A stretch of DNA of 64,000 nt, from positions 13,253,001-13,317,000 of the forward strand of contig CM075671.1 of NCBI GenBank assembly GCA_037962975.1. The letters run 5' to 3'. The position numbers and the translations under genes are program-made. A model generated the notes under the pieces. That model saw only the letters and a program-made list of their open reading frames with translations, did no database searches and was not told the DNA's origin. Shown piece after piece: positions 37,901-49,929 of the stretch (positions within the stretch are counted from its first letter, which is position 1; the number at the start of each line of letters is the position of its first letter). Source of the DNA: Clitoria ternatea. Taxonomy: Eukaryota; Streptophyta; Magnoliopsida; Fabales; Fabaceae.

Positions 37901-39311
37901 AAAGATCACCCGTTGGTTCCGACAATCAACTAGGACTCTATTCGCCGATAGCCAATCCATACCGAGAACAATGTCAAGACCTCTCAAAGGTAGACATATC
38001 AAATCAGCCGTAAAACTCCTATCACCTAAAGTGAAGGATACATTTTCACACATCATAGAAGTCCATAGTTTAGCACCAGTCGGGTTAGATACATTCAATG
38101 GCCGATTCATAGCAATAACAGGTAATCTCATACATATCACACAATCATTGGAAATAAATAAGTGAGTTACACCCGAGTCAAACACCACATTAAGAATAGT
38201 ATTTCCGAGTAAACACTTACTCTGAACAAGATCATTGGCTTGAGCAGCCTCCTCAGCAGTGATGGCATACACTCGGCCTGCAGCTGGTGAACTAGAAGTC
38301 CCAGCCTGATCATTTCTCGGTATCATGGAATTATTGCCACTTCCACCATTTCCTCTGCCTCCTCTATTTTTGTCTCCATGGCCTCGTCCTCGGAAGCCTC
38401 CTCGATTTATGCTAGCATTAGACTCGGTCGGTTGTAAAAGAGGACAGTTAGGACGAACGTGTCCTTTCTCATTGCAGTGATAGCAAATAACCTCTGCCTC
38501 TTTATCACAGTTCCGAGCATACTGATCACCACCACATTTGAAGCATTTAATGTCTCTCGGATAATTCACCGATCGGCCACTAGAATTCACTCGGCCTCGG
38601 GATTTAGAGGATGATCCGCCTCTAACAGACTTCCCTTGCTTCTTAAAACTGATCGGTGGTAACTTCGAAGAACTATCCGACCTACTACTCGGTCCAGTAG
38701 AAGCTTTGTCGTCTTCCTCATATATTCGGCATTTGTTAACAAGAATCGGAAAGCTTCTAATTTCCTGGTGTCGAAAAGCCTTCTTAATTTTTGGTCTCAA
38801 GCCACTCTCAAACTTAATACACTTTGAGCCTTCAGTACCCGGCAATTGAAAAGGAGGATAAAACAAACAGAGTTCCTTGAATTTTGCCGCGTACTCTTCC
38901 ACACTCAGATTGCCTTGTCTGAGCTCCATGAACTCTAGTTCCTTTTGGCTTCTGACAGTGTTTGGGAAATATTTTTCAAGGAAACATCCAGATCAGCTCG
39001 GTTCCTATAGCTATCAGTCGGTCTTTAGTTATTTTCCACCAGTTTTCAGCTTCTTTCCGAAGCATGAACGTAGCGTATTTAACCTTCTGTGCCTCAGTGC
39101 ACTTCAGACTGCCAAAGATCCTTTCTAAGTTTTGAATCCATGCATAAGCTTGGTCGGGCTGAAAACCTCCATGGAATTCAGTCGGTTTTCGTTTTAAGAA
39201 ATAATCAATAGTATGATTATCAGTCGGTTGAGGTTGGTTCTGCCTTTCTAAAATATCAGCAACACGCTGGAAGGCAGCAGCCATTGCATCCATACCATGA
39301 GGGCTAACCAT
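34911..39311 (-). pseudogene. gag-pol of the Tekay/Del-like gypsy element, multiply disrupted
   Basis: Starts at ATG 39311 and ends with TAA at 34911. Recognisable in order: retrotransposon gag domain; two CCHC-type knuckles (about 38507-38544, degenerate, and 38446-38487, canonical); aspartic protease with the DSG motif (about 38165-38186); reverse transcriptase with the FIDD form of the YxDD box (about 37233-37247); RNase H; integrase with zinc finger and DDE core; and a chromodomain-like tail near the end. Lesions include frameshifts near 38975-38985 (gag) and 37788-37795 (between protease and RT). Premature stops lie at 37404, 36411, 36222, 36177, 36012, 35652 and 35493, plus two near 35410-35435. 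The element cannot make its own proteins; any movement would need help in trans. Confidence 0.9.
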
Positions 39312-39476
39312 TTTCTTATCCTGAAATAATCATTATACTTTAGTACCTCTCATGGATATGAAAGCAATTTATTTATAGTTGATTTCCTCAACTATAATAT
39401 GTAACAGCCATGATATGATTTCACTCAATTCATAGCATTTAGTAGCTTAACCTTGGCCTTGGACCTTTTCAAGTCT

Positions 39477-39488
39477 GCTCTGATACCA
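39477..39488 (-). other. Primer-binding site, initiator methionine tRNA type
   Basis: On the minus strand TGGTATCAGAGC starts three bases inside the 5' LTR (LTR begins at 39492). This is the standard complement of the 3' end of plant initiator tRNA-Met used by many gypsy and copia elements. Confidence 0.93.
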
Positions 39489-40722
39489 AAATATAACATC
39501 CTTATTTTTAAAATTAAATTTCAATAATCCAAATAAATTTTTCGCAAATAAATTTCAAATTTAAAACAGAATTTGGATTAACATAATAATATCAGTCATT
39601 ATTACATTAACCGGCTCATTCATGTTTACATATACATAAATAAACCGGTATACACAGGAGCCGGCCAAGGCTTCTACAAAATAACTATGTGCACTATGTA
39701 CAATACATATAAATACATACTGCTCCGAGCGGCTGAGTGACTTCATATACCATCGCTGTGTCCTACATCCACTGTAAAAATAACAACAATATGGGTGAGC
39801 ATAAACATGTCAAATGATAGTTATTAAATCGGATTAAATATCTAATTCATAACTATATATAAATCAAACTCATATCATACAAACTCATCATACATCATCA
39901 TATTATTCTCAATAACATATATCAGTGCAAACATATGCTCAATCAAATGGATCCATTATTAAGTCTTTTAATTTTGTGTTGCAACACTGGCTCCCAACCA
40001 TAACTCAGCTATCAGCTGATCCGGCCGTTTTACTGGTACCAAACCGTTTGCCCTCTCATGTGACACAATCACTCCCAGCGACAATGGTAGTGTCATGGGC
40101 TAAACCCTGAGCCCCGCTCAAGAGGTTTGCCTTGAGTCCCACCCAAGGTCTTTTTGTGGAATCCTCGAAACCACAATACTATTTCATGTTTATTCATCAC
40201 ACAAGCATCCCATGCATTTATATATCATGAAAAATTCATGAAAATCATTCTCATCATCAGTCACATATATTCTATAGCATCTCATGCATAGAATTTATCA
40301 CAAACACATACATCACATATATACAATCATATCTCATATGAATTCAATATCATTAATATGAATGGAAGATATGAAAACATAAAATATGTTATTCAATCGG
40401 GGTATCAATAATAATTCACACACATATCATATATATCCTAACAATATCACCCCAAATCCATTCATAAACTATTCATTTGAAATGTAACGCTCCCCTACCT
40501 GGAAATAAAGAGTTCCAGCAAATTTTCAAGCTATATCCAAATCACTGCTCACGAATTCCGACTGGAATTGCAGCTCTGAATCAGTCCAAAGCTTCCTTAC
40601 TTATGAAATCCACGTGAAAGAGAAGGAGTGAAGATTGATTCTTCTTTGTTTGATAGTTTCCAGCAAAGATTGGAAAGAAAATGATAGAATTAATATTTTA
40701 CACTTTCAAAGTTCCTAAACTA

Positions 40723-40762
40723 CCCTAAACCCTAAACCCTAAACCCTAAACCCTAAACCCTA
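40723..40762. repeat. Interstitial telomere-type repeat, CCCTAAA x5.7
   Basis: Five full CCCTAAA units plus CCCTA. The homologous place in the other LTR has about 7 unrelated bases (GATTCAA), and both LTRs have CCTAAAC just before, which matches the repeat register. So the tract entered this LTR only, after element insertion or during its replication. Confidence 0.97.
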
Positions 40763-40776
40763 CCAGTAGAAGTTGG

Positions 40777-40785
40777 TATATATAT
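40777..40785 (-). promoter_or_regulatory. TATA box of the gypsy 5' LTR
   Basis: TATATATAT, conserved in the other LTR (33585-33593). On the minus strand it would place transcription start about 25-35 bp below, inside the telomere-type tract. Confidence 0.5.
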
Positions 40786-40994
40786 CATTCATGCAAAAGA
40801 GACATGAACGAAATGAAGAAGTCTGCTACATGTATCTTTAAATGAAAAGGAAGAAACAAGATATTTAATGAAAAGAGGACAGAACATCAGAGAGGGTCCC
40901 ATACTTAGAAAATATTAGAAAAGAGAATCTGCTAGAATGTAGAAGAATAAAGTGACGTGGAAGAATCTCCAGAATTGATGTATGTATCAATTTT

Positions 40995-41995
40995 GACTCG
41001 GCTTCGGTATCTTGGGCATATCCCTCTTTCCGAGAAGATTCATCACAGCCTCTTTCCGTTTAGAATTACTTCACTCGGAGGAAATTTACTCGGAAAGGTT
41101 TCCACATGAAACACTCAACTTTCCTTCCTCGGAAATGACCCACTCAGAAATATCTCACCCGGAAATACCTCATTCAGACATATCTTACTCGGATATATCT
41201 CTGCCTGAGTCAAAGTCTTTCTCTTACGTCACTCAGAAGTCTTACAATTCGAAAGATCACTCAGAATTTGAAGTTCAGTCCTCTCTCGGAAATCATTCCA
41301 CTTGAAAGGATCACTCGGGGTCAAAGACTATCTTGGAGACGAACCCGAGTACAAACTCTCAGCAACTCTGAACATGGACCCGAGCATGAATTAAATGAAT
41401 TCACCACTCAGATATCTACTTCCCTCGGGAATCATTCACTCAGAAACATACTCATTCGGAGTTGAAGTCTTTCTCTGTCCAGAAGTACTCTCCCTGAATA
41501 AGACTCACTCGGTATGTCCCAATCGGTGCCTTACCACACAAAATTCAGAAATATCTCACTTGACGTTATCCCACTTAGAAACGTCTCATTCGGTGCCATC
41601 CCACTCGGAAGTGTCACACTCAGAGACACCTCACTCAGAAAGTCACACAACTCGGAGATACTCCACTCGGTCACTATTCAAAAATATCTTGGCCCGAGAA
41701 GTACTCATTCGAAATCAAAGCTTCTCTTCATTTGGAAGTACTTCTCTCGGAAACGATCCATTTGGAAACGTTTCACTCGGAGACGTTTCACTCGGATTTT
41801 CCTCACTCAAAAGTGTCTCATTCGTACACAGTTTTTCTTAACTCAGAAATGATTCTCTTAATAATGTTTCACTCGGAAACATATTAACTTCACTTGGAAG
41901 TAGTTTTCTCGGTCATACTTCACTCGGAATCATATCCATTTTTCACTCAGAATGTCTTATCTCATACATTATTCACTCAGAATTTCATTTGGAAA
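40995..41995 (-). repeat. Degenerate 15-bp minisatellite in U3 of the 5' LTR
   Basis: Second copy of the CACTCGGAA-type 15-bp array described at 33795-34800, upstream of the LTR TATA box on the minus strand. Confidence 0.85.
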
Positions 41996-42116
41996 TTCTC
42001 CATTAATCCTTAATAAATTATTTTCTAACATTCTAAAATTTAGGATGTTACAATTAACTTCTTTGTCTTTTCCATTTACTCCTATCAAATTACCACATAC
42101 TCCACTCAAAATGTGT

Positions 42117-43860
42117 CATCTTGTACACATTTTACTTCCTAGTTAGAGTCTAAATTTTAAAATGTGATAAACTACAAAGTTGTTCCCCTTCTTCTTAGCT
42201 TTCAAAGAAGACCAAATTCATTAAAATCCATTAAGAGTTGAGAGAACTATGCCCAAAATACCGAAACTGTTTTAGAATTGGTATTTTACTTCAATCATAT
42301 CATCTTGTACATATTTTAATGCTTAGTTAGAATCCAAATTTGAAAAAGTGATAAACTACAAAGTTGTTCCTCGTTGTTTTATCTTTCTAACAAGACTAAA
42401 TTTATTAAATTCCATTAAGATATGAGAGAGATATGCCTAAAATACAGAAATAGTGTCAGAATTGATATTTACTTCAATCATACAAGCTACATTATGTAGG
42501 TTGCGGAGATGGTCAACAATCCAGCCCATTTTTCTCACCTAAAACCTCCATTATCACCACAATTAATGTACCTAACATCCCACTATAATCCCATTATGAA
42601 AAGCTTGTCCCTTACTTGTCATTTGCATGATTAAACCAACACTACATCTTATTCCCAAGTCTGAATTCTTAGAACAAGTTGAAGTTAGTAAAGTCTCTCT
42701 CTCATTTTCTTTTATTTTCTCCATCAAAGTCCTTCTTGATCTGAATATAGGATAATAAGAGAATACTTTCGACCATTCTAGGATCCTCCATCAAGGTAAG
42801 AGGGGATAGGGTTGTGAATAAATATGGAATGGGTAGAATTGTATGCTGTTCTAGGATTTCTAGATTTATTTTCGTAACTTGTTACTTAATTTTAAAGTTG
42901 AAAATATGTGAATTTGACTTTCACTTCTTTATCAAAGTTATAGATCTTTTCGTTATGTGAATTGTGATACTTTAACCAACTGATTTGGATATGTATAGTA
43001 TGAGTTATAGTCAAAATACTACAGTATGTCTGTTCTGGAATATGTACCTTCTATTTTGTGTGAATATTAATATTTTGGGAATTATACATACATATTTAGA
43101 CTTTAATGTCTTAATCAAAGTTATAGATATTTATGTTATGGATCTATAGAAAGTGGTTTCAAGTTAAAAGGATATTTGTAGCTCTAGTTATATCTAAAAT
43201 ACAGAAGTATGTTCATGCTAAAAACCTGTTGACGTGAATCACTATTTGTATTTTTAAAACTGGGAATTTTGCGATGAGAATTAGTGTTTAGTGTCTTCAT
43301 AAAAGTTTTATATATTTATGTTATAAGTAATGTAGAATTGGTCTCATGCCAAAATTATTTTTGTAGCTCAAGAAACGTTGATTTTACCAACATATGTACC
43401 TTTTGTTACTTTCTTTGAGATTGTTTAGTATACTATGAACTTGTGATATTTCTGTTTGGATTTGAAATTTTTGGTCTTCATAAAAATTATAGATAATGGA
43501 ATTATTGAAACACAGAACTTGGCCTCATTCAAAAATTATTTTTATACCATGAGTTATAGCTAATTTACTAAAGATTTTTAAAACAGTAAATTTTCCACTA
43601 ATTGGTGATAATGAAAAATGATAACCTATTGACTATTATATGATTATGTGATGTTTCTGTTTAGAATTTAAAATTATAGTCTTCATGAATGTTGTACATA
43701 ATTTTGTTATGGAACTACAGAAAGTGGAATTACTTAAAAAGGATTTGATTTGCTCATGTTATGGCCTTTTTACTAATGTATGTTGCTGTTGTAAATTTTT
43801 GAAATTTACCTATGATGGTTATTATGGATGAAAATGATATTTTCCATGTGGGTAATGATT
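42117..43860. repeat. Tandem repeats with a step of about 180-200 bp in the outer LTR-like element
   Basis: Two clear copies lie at 42117-42300 and 42301-42484, both containing a CATCTTGTACA(C/T)ATTTTA start and 'GATAAACTACAAAGTTGTTC'. Five more diverged copies are marked by an AAAGTTATAGATNTTTATG-type phrase near 42935, 43115, 43301, 43481 and 43684. Noncoding. Confidence 0.75.
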
Positions 43861-44248
43861 TATTTATGAATTATTGAGGGATTATTGATTATTATGGATG
43901 TTATTGAGGGTCCTATGAATGTCATACAACATGTATATCTTTGTGATGAATAATTATGAATGACTAAATTAATGTATACATGAATACCTTGTGGTTTATT
44001 GAGATATGTTGTTGAACTGTAAATCTATGATTTTGAGAATTGATATATATGATGTGTCATTTGAGGACTTGTGATTTTCCAAGTGATTATGGAAGTATTG
44101 ATATCATGGTATATTAAATTGATAAAGAGAATTAAAGGCATTCATGCATCATAAGCATTTGAACGCACCATGAAATTTAAGGGTTCCATGATTGCTGGCC
44201 CTGGTGGGGGGTTACTCTATGATGAGTTAAAGCCTTATTTTCGTTGAG

Positions 44249-44430
44249 TGCCATGAAGGGTAGGGATTCATGGTTTATGCTAAGTCCTACTTGTATACTT
44301 CGGTACTTGAAAGCCATGAAGGGTAGGGATTCATGGTATATGTTAAGTCCTACTTATGTACTTTGGTACTTGAGCACTACGAAGGGTAGGGATTTGTGGC
44401 ATTATGTTAAGTCCTACTTGTGTCTCTATG
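44249..44430. repeat. Three tandem copies of a roughly 62-bp unit
   Basis: GAAGGGTAGGGATT and TAAGTCCTACTT recur at steps of about 62 bp. It lies near the right end of the outer LTR-like element. A 74-codon frame over it is a by-product of the repeat. Confidence 0.9.
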
Positions 44431-44958
44431 AGACTTTTTACTGCAGTATTCTAACTAAATCAAAATAGATCCAGCATGACATTATTTGGCTAAATTAAAG
44501 ATTATTAAATGTAAATGACCTTGTTTTACATATTCATCATATCATAATTATTTGTTGATTGTGTTTGTGCAATTTTACTTATTTTATATTTATTCTATAT
44601 TTTATCTCACTCTTACATTATTTTTACAGTGCATGCTTCACAGAATGACGAGTGGTGCAATTAATGAAGCTTTTATGTTTTATTGCTTGGACTTTGACTT
44701 CATTTGAGTTTTAATGTGTTGTAATAATATTATGTACCTCGTACTGCAATCTTATCTATCATTTTCGCTATATAAATGTATTATGTTTTATTCATTCACG
44801 ACTAGTATGCATGATAATATTCTGCATTTATCAATTTTTACGTGACCTCAGAATTTAAATTATGAATTTCAAAATGATTCTTTAAACGTAAAAAAAAATC
44901 TATTTCAAAAATTTGGGTTAATTAATTAGAATTTGTAATTTGGGTCCTGGGTGTCACA

Positions 44959-47900
44959 TAAGACATATCTCAATCAATTTTAAGTAAAGAATGTTTGAAA
45001 AAAATTAGAAAATTGAATGCACTTAAACAACTTTTTTAGTTTTCTAGTTTTCCAAATTGAAAACTGTCACATTATTTAAACAGGTTTTCAAAATTTTTCT
45101 AGCTATTTTAGAAAATGAAAATTGCAGAAAACAAGCGGAAAACATTTTTCAAAAAACTATAATAATTTTCTATAACTAAACACAACCTTAATTTTACATT
45201 TTTCATTTTTTACTTTTTCTTTTTATTTATTTTAAGTTTTGTCTTCATACCATGTATTGAATATTTAGTCAATCAACAGTTTAATTGTGTTTGTTTTCAT
45301 TACACCAAATCAAATTGTAATTATTTTCAGTGTAGAACTTTTTATTATCTAAAGTAAAGCCTAATTAGTGCATCATAAATAATTTAACACATAAAATAGT
45401 TAAGGTGTTAATTGACCAAATCAATTAAAAGCAAAAGAAGTTTTTAATAGAGTTAAGTTCGGCTTTGATTTTGGTATCCAAAGTCGATGTTTCATTTTCA
45501 TTTACATCATCACCAACTCAAGAAACTTGAGGGATTGAATAAGGGTTTCATTCTTAAAGTTTCCCAAACGCCTTAATTAGTAAAACGGAGTAATAGTTTA
45601 ACATAAAGTCGAGGATTATGAAAATGTGTCTTGTGTATTTATGACGTATTATATAAGGAGATTAATCATACCAATGCAATCATTGATTATGCTTTATGTA
45701 TTTTATGGGATATTGTTTGTGACATTGTAGAAGTTTCTAGAATGTCCTGGATAGCCTCTTGAGGTGATGGGGTACGGTGGAGATATATGTACACCAGTTC
45801 GAGATACATGTACATTGACCATTTATAATTTGACAACATGACACGTCGATGTTATGTTTTGTTGGTGTCTCTGCTTTGACTGTGTATGTCGATTGGCTAT
45901 ATCTAAATCAACATTAAAGCAATATAAGTTTTCAAACTCCATTAATAGAAAATGATTAGTTTGAGTAAGGGTTCATTTGAAATTTAAAGTAAAAATTAAA
46001 ATTTTTAAGAAATAATACATTACTTTTTTCTCTCTAAATACTCTATTAAATAAGCTATTTTAAATACTAAATACATAGTTACTAAATAGACTAATTTTTA
46101 TTTAAAAACTATTTTTAATGAGTACTTAATAGAATATCTTTTTATCTATCAAAACTACATCTTAAAGAGTAGGAAAATCTTTGTTCAAATCAGGTCCTGA
46201 CAGGCTATGTCCATACCATACACCAACTATACTCGTATCAACGAACACTAAATAGACTAATTTTTTGTTTAACCACATATATCCTCTATCAGAGACAATC
46301 TTATTCGAGTAATAAACATCCATGTTAGGGAGGGGAAACGTTGGGGAAATGGGGGTAGGGCCTTAAACTTTTATTTTTTAACAATAAAACATTATATTTT
46401 AAAATGGGAGAAATAAATAAAAGAAAAATAGTAAATTTCATTTTAAACAAAGATATAATTAGTTCACTTATTGAAGCTAAACAAATTGAGAGTATACTTA
46501 TGTCACTCTAAGCATGATCAAGATCAAATAATTTCATAAATTATCTTAAACATCATAATTGCATTAACTTATATCAACTTTTATACATGTTAATAAAATT
46601 TATGTTAGGTTCACTAATTTTTTATAACAACTATTAACATTTATTTTTAACATTCATTTATGTTAATAAAACATTATATTTTAAAAGGGGAAAAAATAAA
46701 GGATGATTTTCTAAAGCATTATTTTGTATATATTAAGATTATGTTTGGTAATGTCATGAGCAACGATTTAAGCTAGTTTGTAGTTTATTTTGTTAGCTTA
46801 AAAGTTTGTTAGACAAATAACTTTATTTAGTAAAAAAAACTTATTTTACTAGCTTGTAGCTTTTTTTTGCTGTTATCTAAATTTAAAAAAGTTAGTGCTT
46901 GGTAAGGTAGATATAAAATGTTGGAAGTATGATTCAAACCTTGATTCTTATGTTTCTCCCTCTTCTCTTTTGCCATTATTATAAAAAAATATCTATACAC
47001 TTGCCCCCCTAAGGATCTTGGTTTTGTCTCTAATTTACATTTTAGTGGAGCTAATTCTTCCAACGTAATTTTTTCTATCTCCAATGCTTAAATCTGATAT
47101 ATTATTTAAAGGGGATCAAACATGTATCACTTGAATCGATAACTTGTTGATTAAATATCAATTTAAATATATTAGTTATGGTAAATGTATTTTTAGTAGG
47201 TTACTTGCATATTAATGTTTCAAATTGATATATAAAGTATTAGTGAAATAAAAACTTCCTAAATAAAACTTTTCTTAGCCAAGCACACTGACAATACCTT
47301 ACTATACATGCCACAATGAAAATAAGATTAGAATTCTAGCACTCACCATGTTGGTCCTTTTTACATAATCCACAATAACACTGAATACATTGTCAATCAT
47401 ATGCAAGATGTGATGATAATGCCATATTTTTCACAATGTAGTGTGTTTCACTCATCACTTAGTGTTTAAGGTTCAAACATATTACACTCAAGTTTGCAAG
47501 TATAGCAATTGATCATAGGCTTACAGTTATTCTTAAACAATCACATAAGCATACACACATGGATCAACAAGGACTTTATTGGCTTGTAATATGGCTAGGC
47601 TTCTTTTGTTTTTCTAGTCAATGTAAGGGTTAGACATTATGCATATACTAATACTAGCCCTGCCACTAACTTCTTTTTCTCTCTTTTTATGCTACATTCA
47701 GTTTTTTTTCTAGGCCAGAAGGTGTTTATTCAAGTGTTTTTGTGTTCTTTTTCTCTTTTTTTTTCTTTTATTTTCGAGCTTTCTCTTATTCTCATTTGTC
47801 CTTTGGACTTATTTATTTCAACATTTTTATATCAACACACCTTCTACCATTTCTTATTTTGACTTTATTCTAGAATTTTATATTTTTCTCATTTTCCACA
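44959..47900. other. Intergenic DNA, no gene supported
   Basis: The left part (to about 45190) ends in AACTAAACACAACC and may pair with GTTTAGTT near 31655 as the far arm of an older split element. A segment at 46730-47080 with 'GTTTGGTAATG' and repeated AGCTAGTTTGTAG/CTAGCTTGTAG words looks like a decayed MITE. The rest is AT-rich without recognisable genes. Confidence 0.4.
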
Positions 47901-48579
47901 CAAGTTTAAAAAATAAAAGTATGACAAGGTATGATGTGAGGCATACTCCTATCCCCAAACTTAAAATGTTGTTAGTCCCTTAGCAACCTATATTGTGACA
48001 AAACAAGCACTAGAATATGCATAAAAAGGGTTTTTATTAGTTTTTTCAGGATTAAATAGGCTTACAATGTCAGGTTTTATTCCAAGAATATGGTTTAAGG
48101 CTTAAAATAAGGGACAAAGGAAAAAATGGACCAGGTGGGATGCATTTGGCTATGGTTGGATATGAAACAAGGCCTTTATCATTTCCATATGAGCATACAC
48201 ACATGCAAGAGCAAGAACAAAAGAAAGTTCTGCCAATGTACAACCAAGCAACACAATTAACAATTAAATCAAGCCCAAAGCTCGCATATAATAGGTAACA
48301 CATTACATCCCCAAACTTATTGTATTACAAAATTTGTCAGGTTATCCTCAAAAGACAACAAAGTGAGTACCAGTAAACAAGTATGGAAAATGAGAACATG
48401 CAATGGCAAAGTCTAAACAGCCTACCAGTAGCAAGTGCATCACAATCACGCAGAGGACAACCAAATAATTTTTAATGTTCAGAATATGAAGGTCCCATTC
48501 TTTATGTAATTTTTATGCTTTTCAAGATGATGTAGAAAGTTTTGAAAAACAAGTTTTAAAACTGAAAAAGGGATAAAGA

Positions 48580-49929
48580 GACTCCCTAAAATAAGATGTG
48601 TTGTGTCGGCAATGTACTATTTATAGGGAAATAAAATGGAAGTGAAGGTTGTATAATGGATTGAAATACAAACACAAGCACATGTTTTTTATATTTCTTA
48701 GACTCTTCCTTATCTTCAGCATCAAGCATGGCCTGATCTCCTTGAGTAGGTTCCCCCTCGGTAACATGGTGAGTTGGAGGAACAATGAAACCAATTGACG
48801 CCAACCATTAGTCTCTATCAATTGGCACCCTCATAACTTCAGTGGGGTTCAAATTAAGCATGGTGGTCATTCTTCACAATAACAAATCATGGTTCATGAC
48901 TATGTCATAAGTGCCTAGCTGTATTCTCTTCATGGATTTCAATTCAATCATTACATTGTGCATAGTAGGGATAAGGGGTTGGTAAGGTTGTACTCTTGGT
49001 GTCGGGGCATTGTGATGGGGTTAAGATAAAGTGTTGTAAATTCACTCTTTGACCCAAGCATAGTCAATGTCTCTTTTAGCCATGACTTTTATGCATCCTT
49101 CCTCCCTTACATTTGCCTTGTTGTGCCTTTTTATAACTAATGTTGATCATTTCATTCATGATCCACTCTCCCAAGTCCACATACAGCCCTTCTATTAAGC
49201 AATAGATAAGGACCATCCCCTTCACTACCACCTTCATGGAATAACCCATAGGAAGCAAAGAAGATAGAATATATTGACACCAAATCATAGGGACGGGAAG
49301 AAGGGAATTCTTTATAACAAATTTAGGCATATTACCTAATGTTGTAACAAAATGAGTCCCCTCCTTGCAGTAAACTTAGAGCACTCTCTAAACCATCTCT
49401 TGGTTGTCTGGTCGTGTGAAATCCCTCAGAATCTTGGAATATTCAAACTCAGCATCATTCACCAGTGGTACCTTTAAGAACTAGTTCAAAATCTCAACAG
49501 AGAGATCAATTACAACACCTCATAAATAAGAGGTGTATGGCACCTTTTTCAGTGTCAAGATCCGTGTTCTTCTAAAAGTTGGCATAGAACTCCCTAGTCA
49601 GTTCTTGAAATCCTTGCCCTAAACTTTTGTTAAAATAGTTCTACCCCTTTGAGTAGATGGCATCCTTCACATTAGGATGGGGGAGGGTCCTCATTTAGCA
49701 ACAAGATTCTATCCCTAATTATCCTCATTTGCTTAAACAATGTTTCATAGTCCTCGATAGCCTTGCTATCTCTGAACCTCATCCAATCGAAATCTTGAAT
49801 CTTCTTGGACCACTTCTCCTCATCACCCTTTTGAGTCTTCTTTGGGTGTTTTGGAGTGGGAGAGGAAGGAGAATTTGCAGAAGCCATTCCCTTGCCCTTG
49901 TCTTGGGCTCTCTCTTTCTTCTTGCTCAT
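48580..49929 (-). pseudogene. Decayed ORF of the 'plant transposon protein' type, Athila-like gypsy remnant
   Basis: A minus-strand frame starts at ATG 49929 with a Lys/Ser/Pro-rich leader (MSKKKERAQDKGKGMASANS), followed by WMRFRDSKAIEDYETLF. In shifted frames there is ELTREFYANF near 49560-49600 and a later segment at 49330-49076 with the layout of a helical domain (PMIWCQYILSSLLP, then GLYVDLGEWI). This order recalls the protein annotated as putative plant transposon protein found in Athila-type elements. 'CCCCAAACTTA' words at 47954 and 48310 fit the 3' end of such elements. Many stops and frame changes. The assignment is tentative. Confidence 0.45.

Larger units (their letters stand above)
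32325..42052 (-). mobile_element. Ty3/gypsy chromovirus-type retrotransposon, Tekay/Del-like, complete but dead
   Basis: A 9.73-kb element in minus orientation: 5' LTR 39492-42052, PBS, gag-pol, PPT, 3' LTR 32325-34858. It is flanked by a perfect 5-bp target duplication ATTAA (32320-32324 and 42053-42057). The order protease, reverse transcriptase, RNase H, integrase and the C-terminal chromodomain-like segment place it in Ty3/gypsy chromoviruses; long LTRs and the initiator-Met PBS fit the Tekay/Del clade (clade from family knowledge). In the first about 370 bp of the LTR pair I count 9 differences, roughly 2-3 percent, so the insertion is fairly young. It sits inside the outer LTR-like element. 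Confidence 0.92.
39492..42052 (-). repeat. 5' LTR of the gypsy element (2561 bp)
   Basis: Aligned copy of 32325-34858 with the same ends. Differences include a 9-bp loss near 40610 and a telomere-type insertion at 40723-40762. Both LTRs start TA rather than the canonical TG on the plus strand. Confidence 0.93.
32119..44958. mobile_element. Outer LTR-like element (about 3.1 kb), split by the gypsy element
   Basis: Begins TGTAACATCCC at 32119 and ends GGGTGTCACA at 44958. Both sides carry the perfect 5-bp target duplication TAAGA (32114-32118 and 44959-44963). Subtracting the inner element and its extra target copy (32325-42057) leaves about 3107 bp with no gag or pol, so it is best read as a solo LTR. 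Its ends resemble those of the 3.68-kb insertion at 2006-5687, and both contain internal tandem repeats, though I see little direct sequence identity. The family is not determined. Confidence 0.8.

Noticed and set aside
40723..40762. True chromosome end or telomere fusion
   Set aside because: Matching LTR sequence continues on both sides, so this is a local 40-bp insertion.
44244..44468. 74-codon ORF with repeated GRDSW-type segments
   Set aside because: A translation of the 62-bp tandem repeat inside a noncoding LTR-like element.
46827..47084. 85-codon minus-strand ORF
   Set aside because: No domain; lies in a segment with MITE-like words and long A/T runs.
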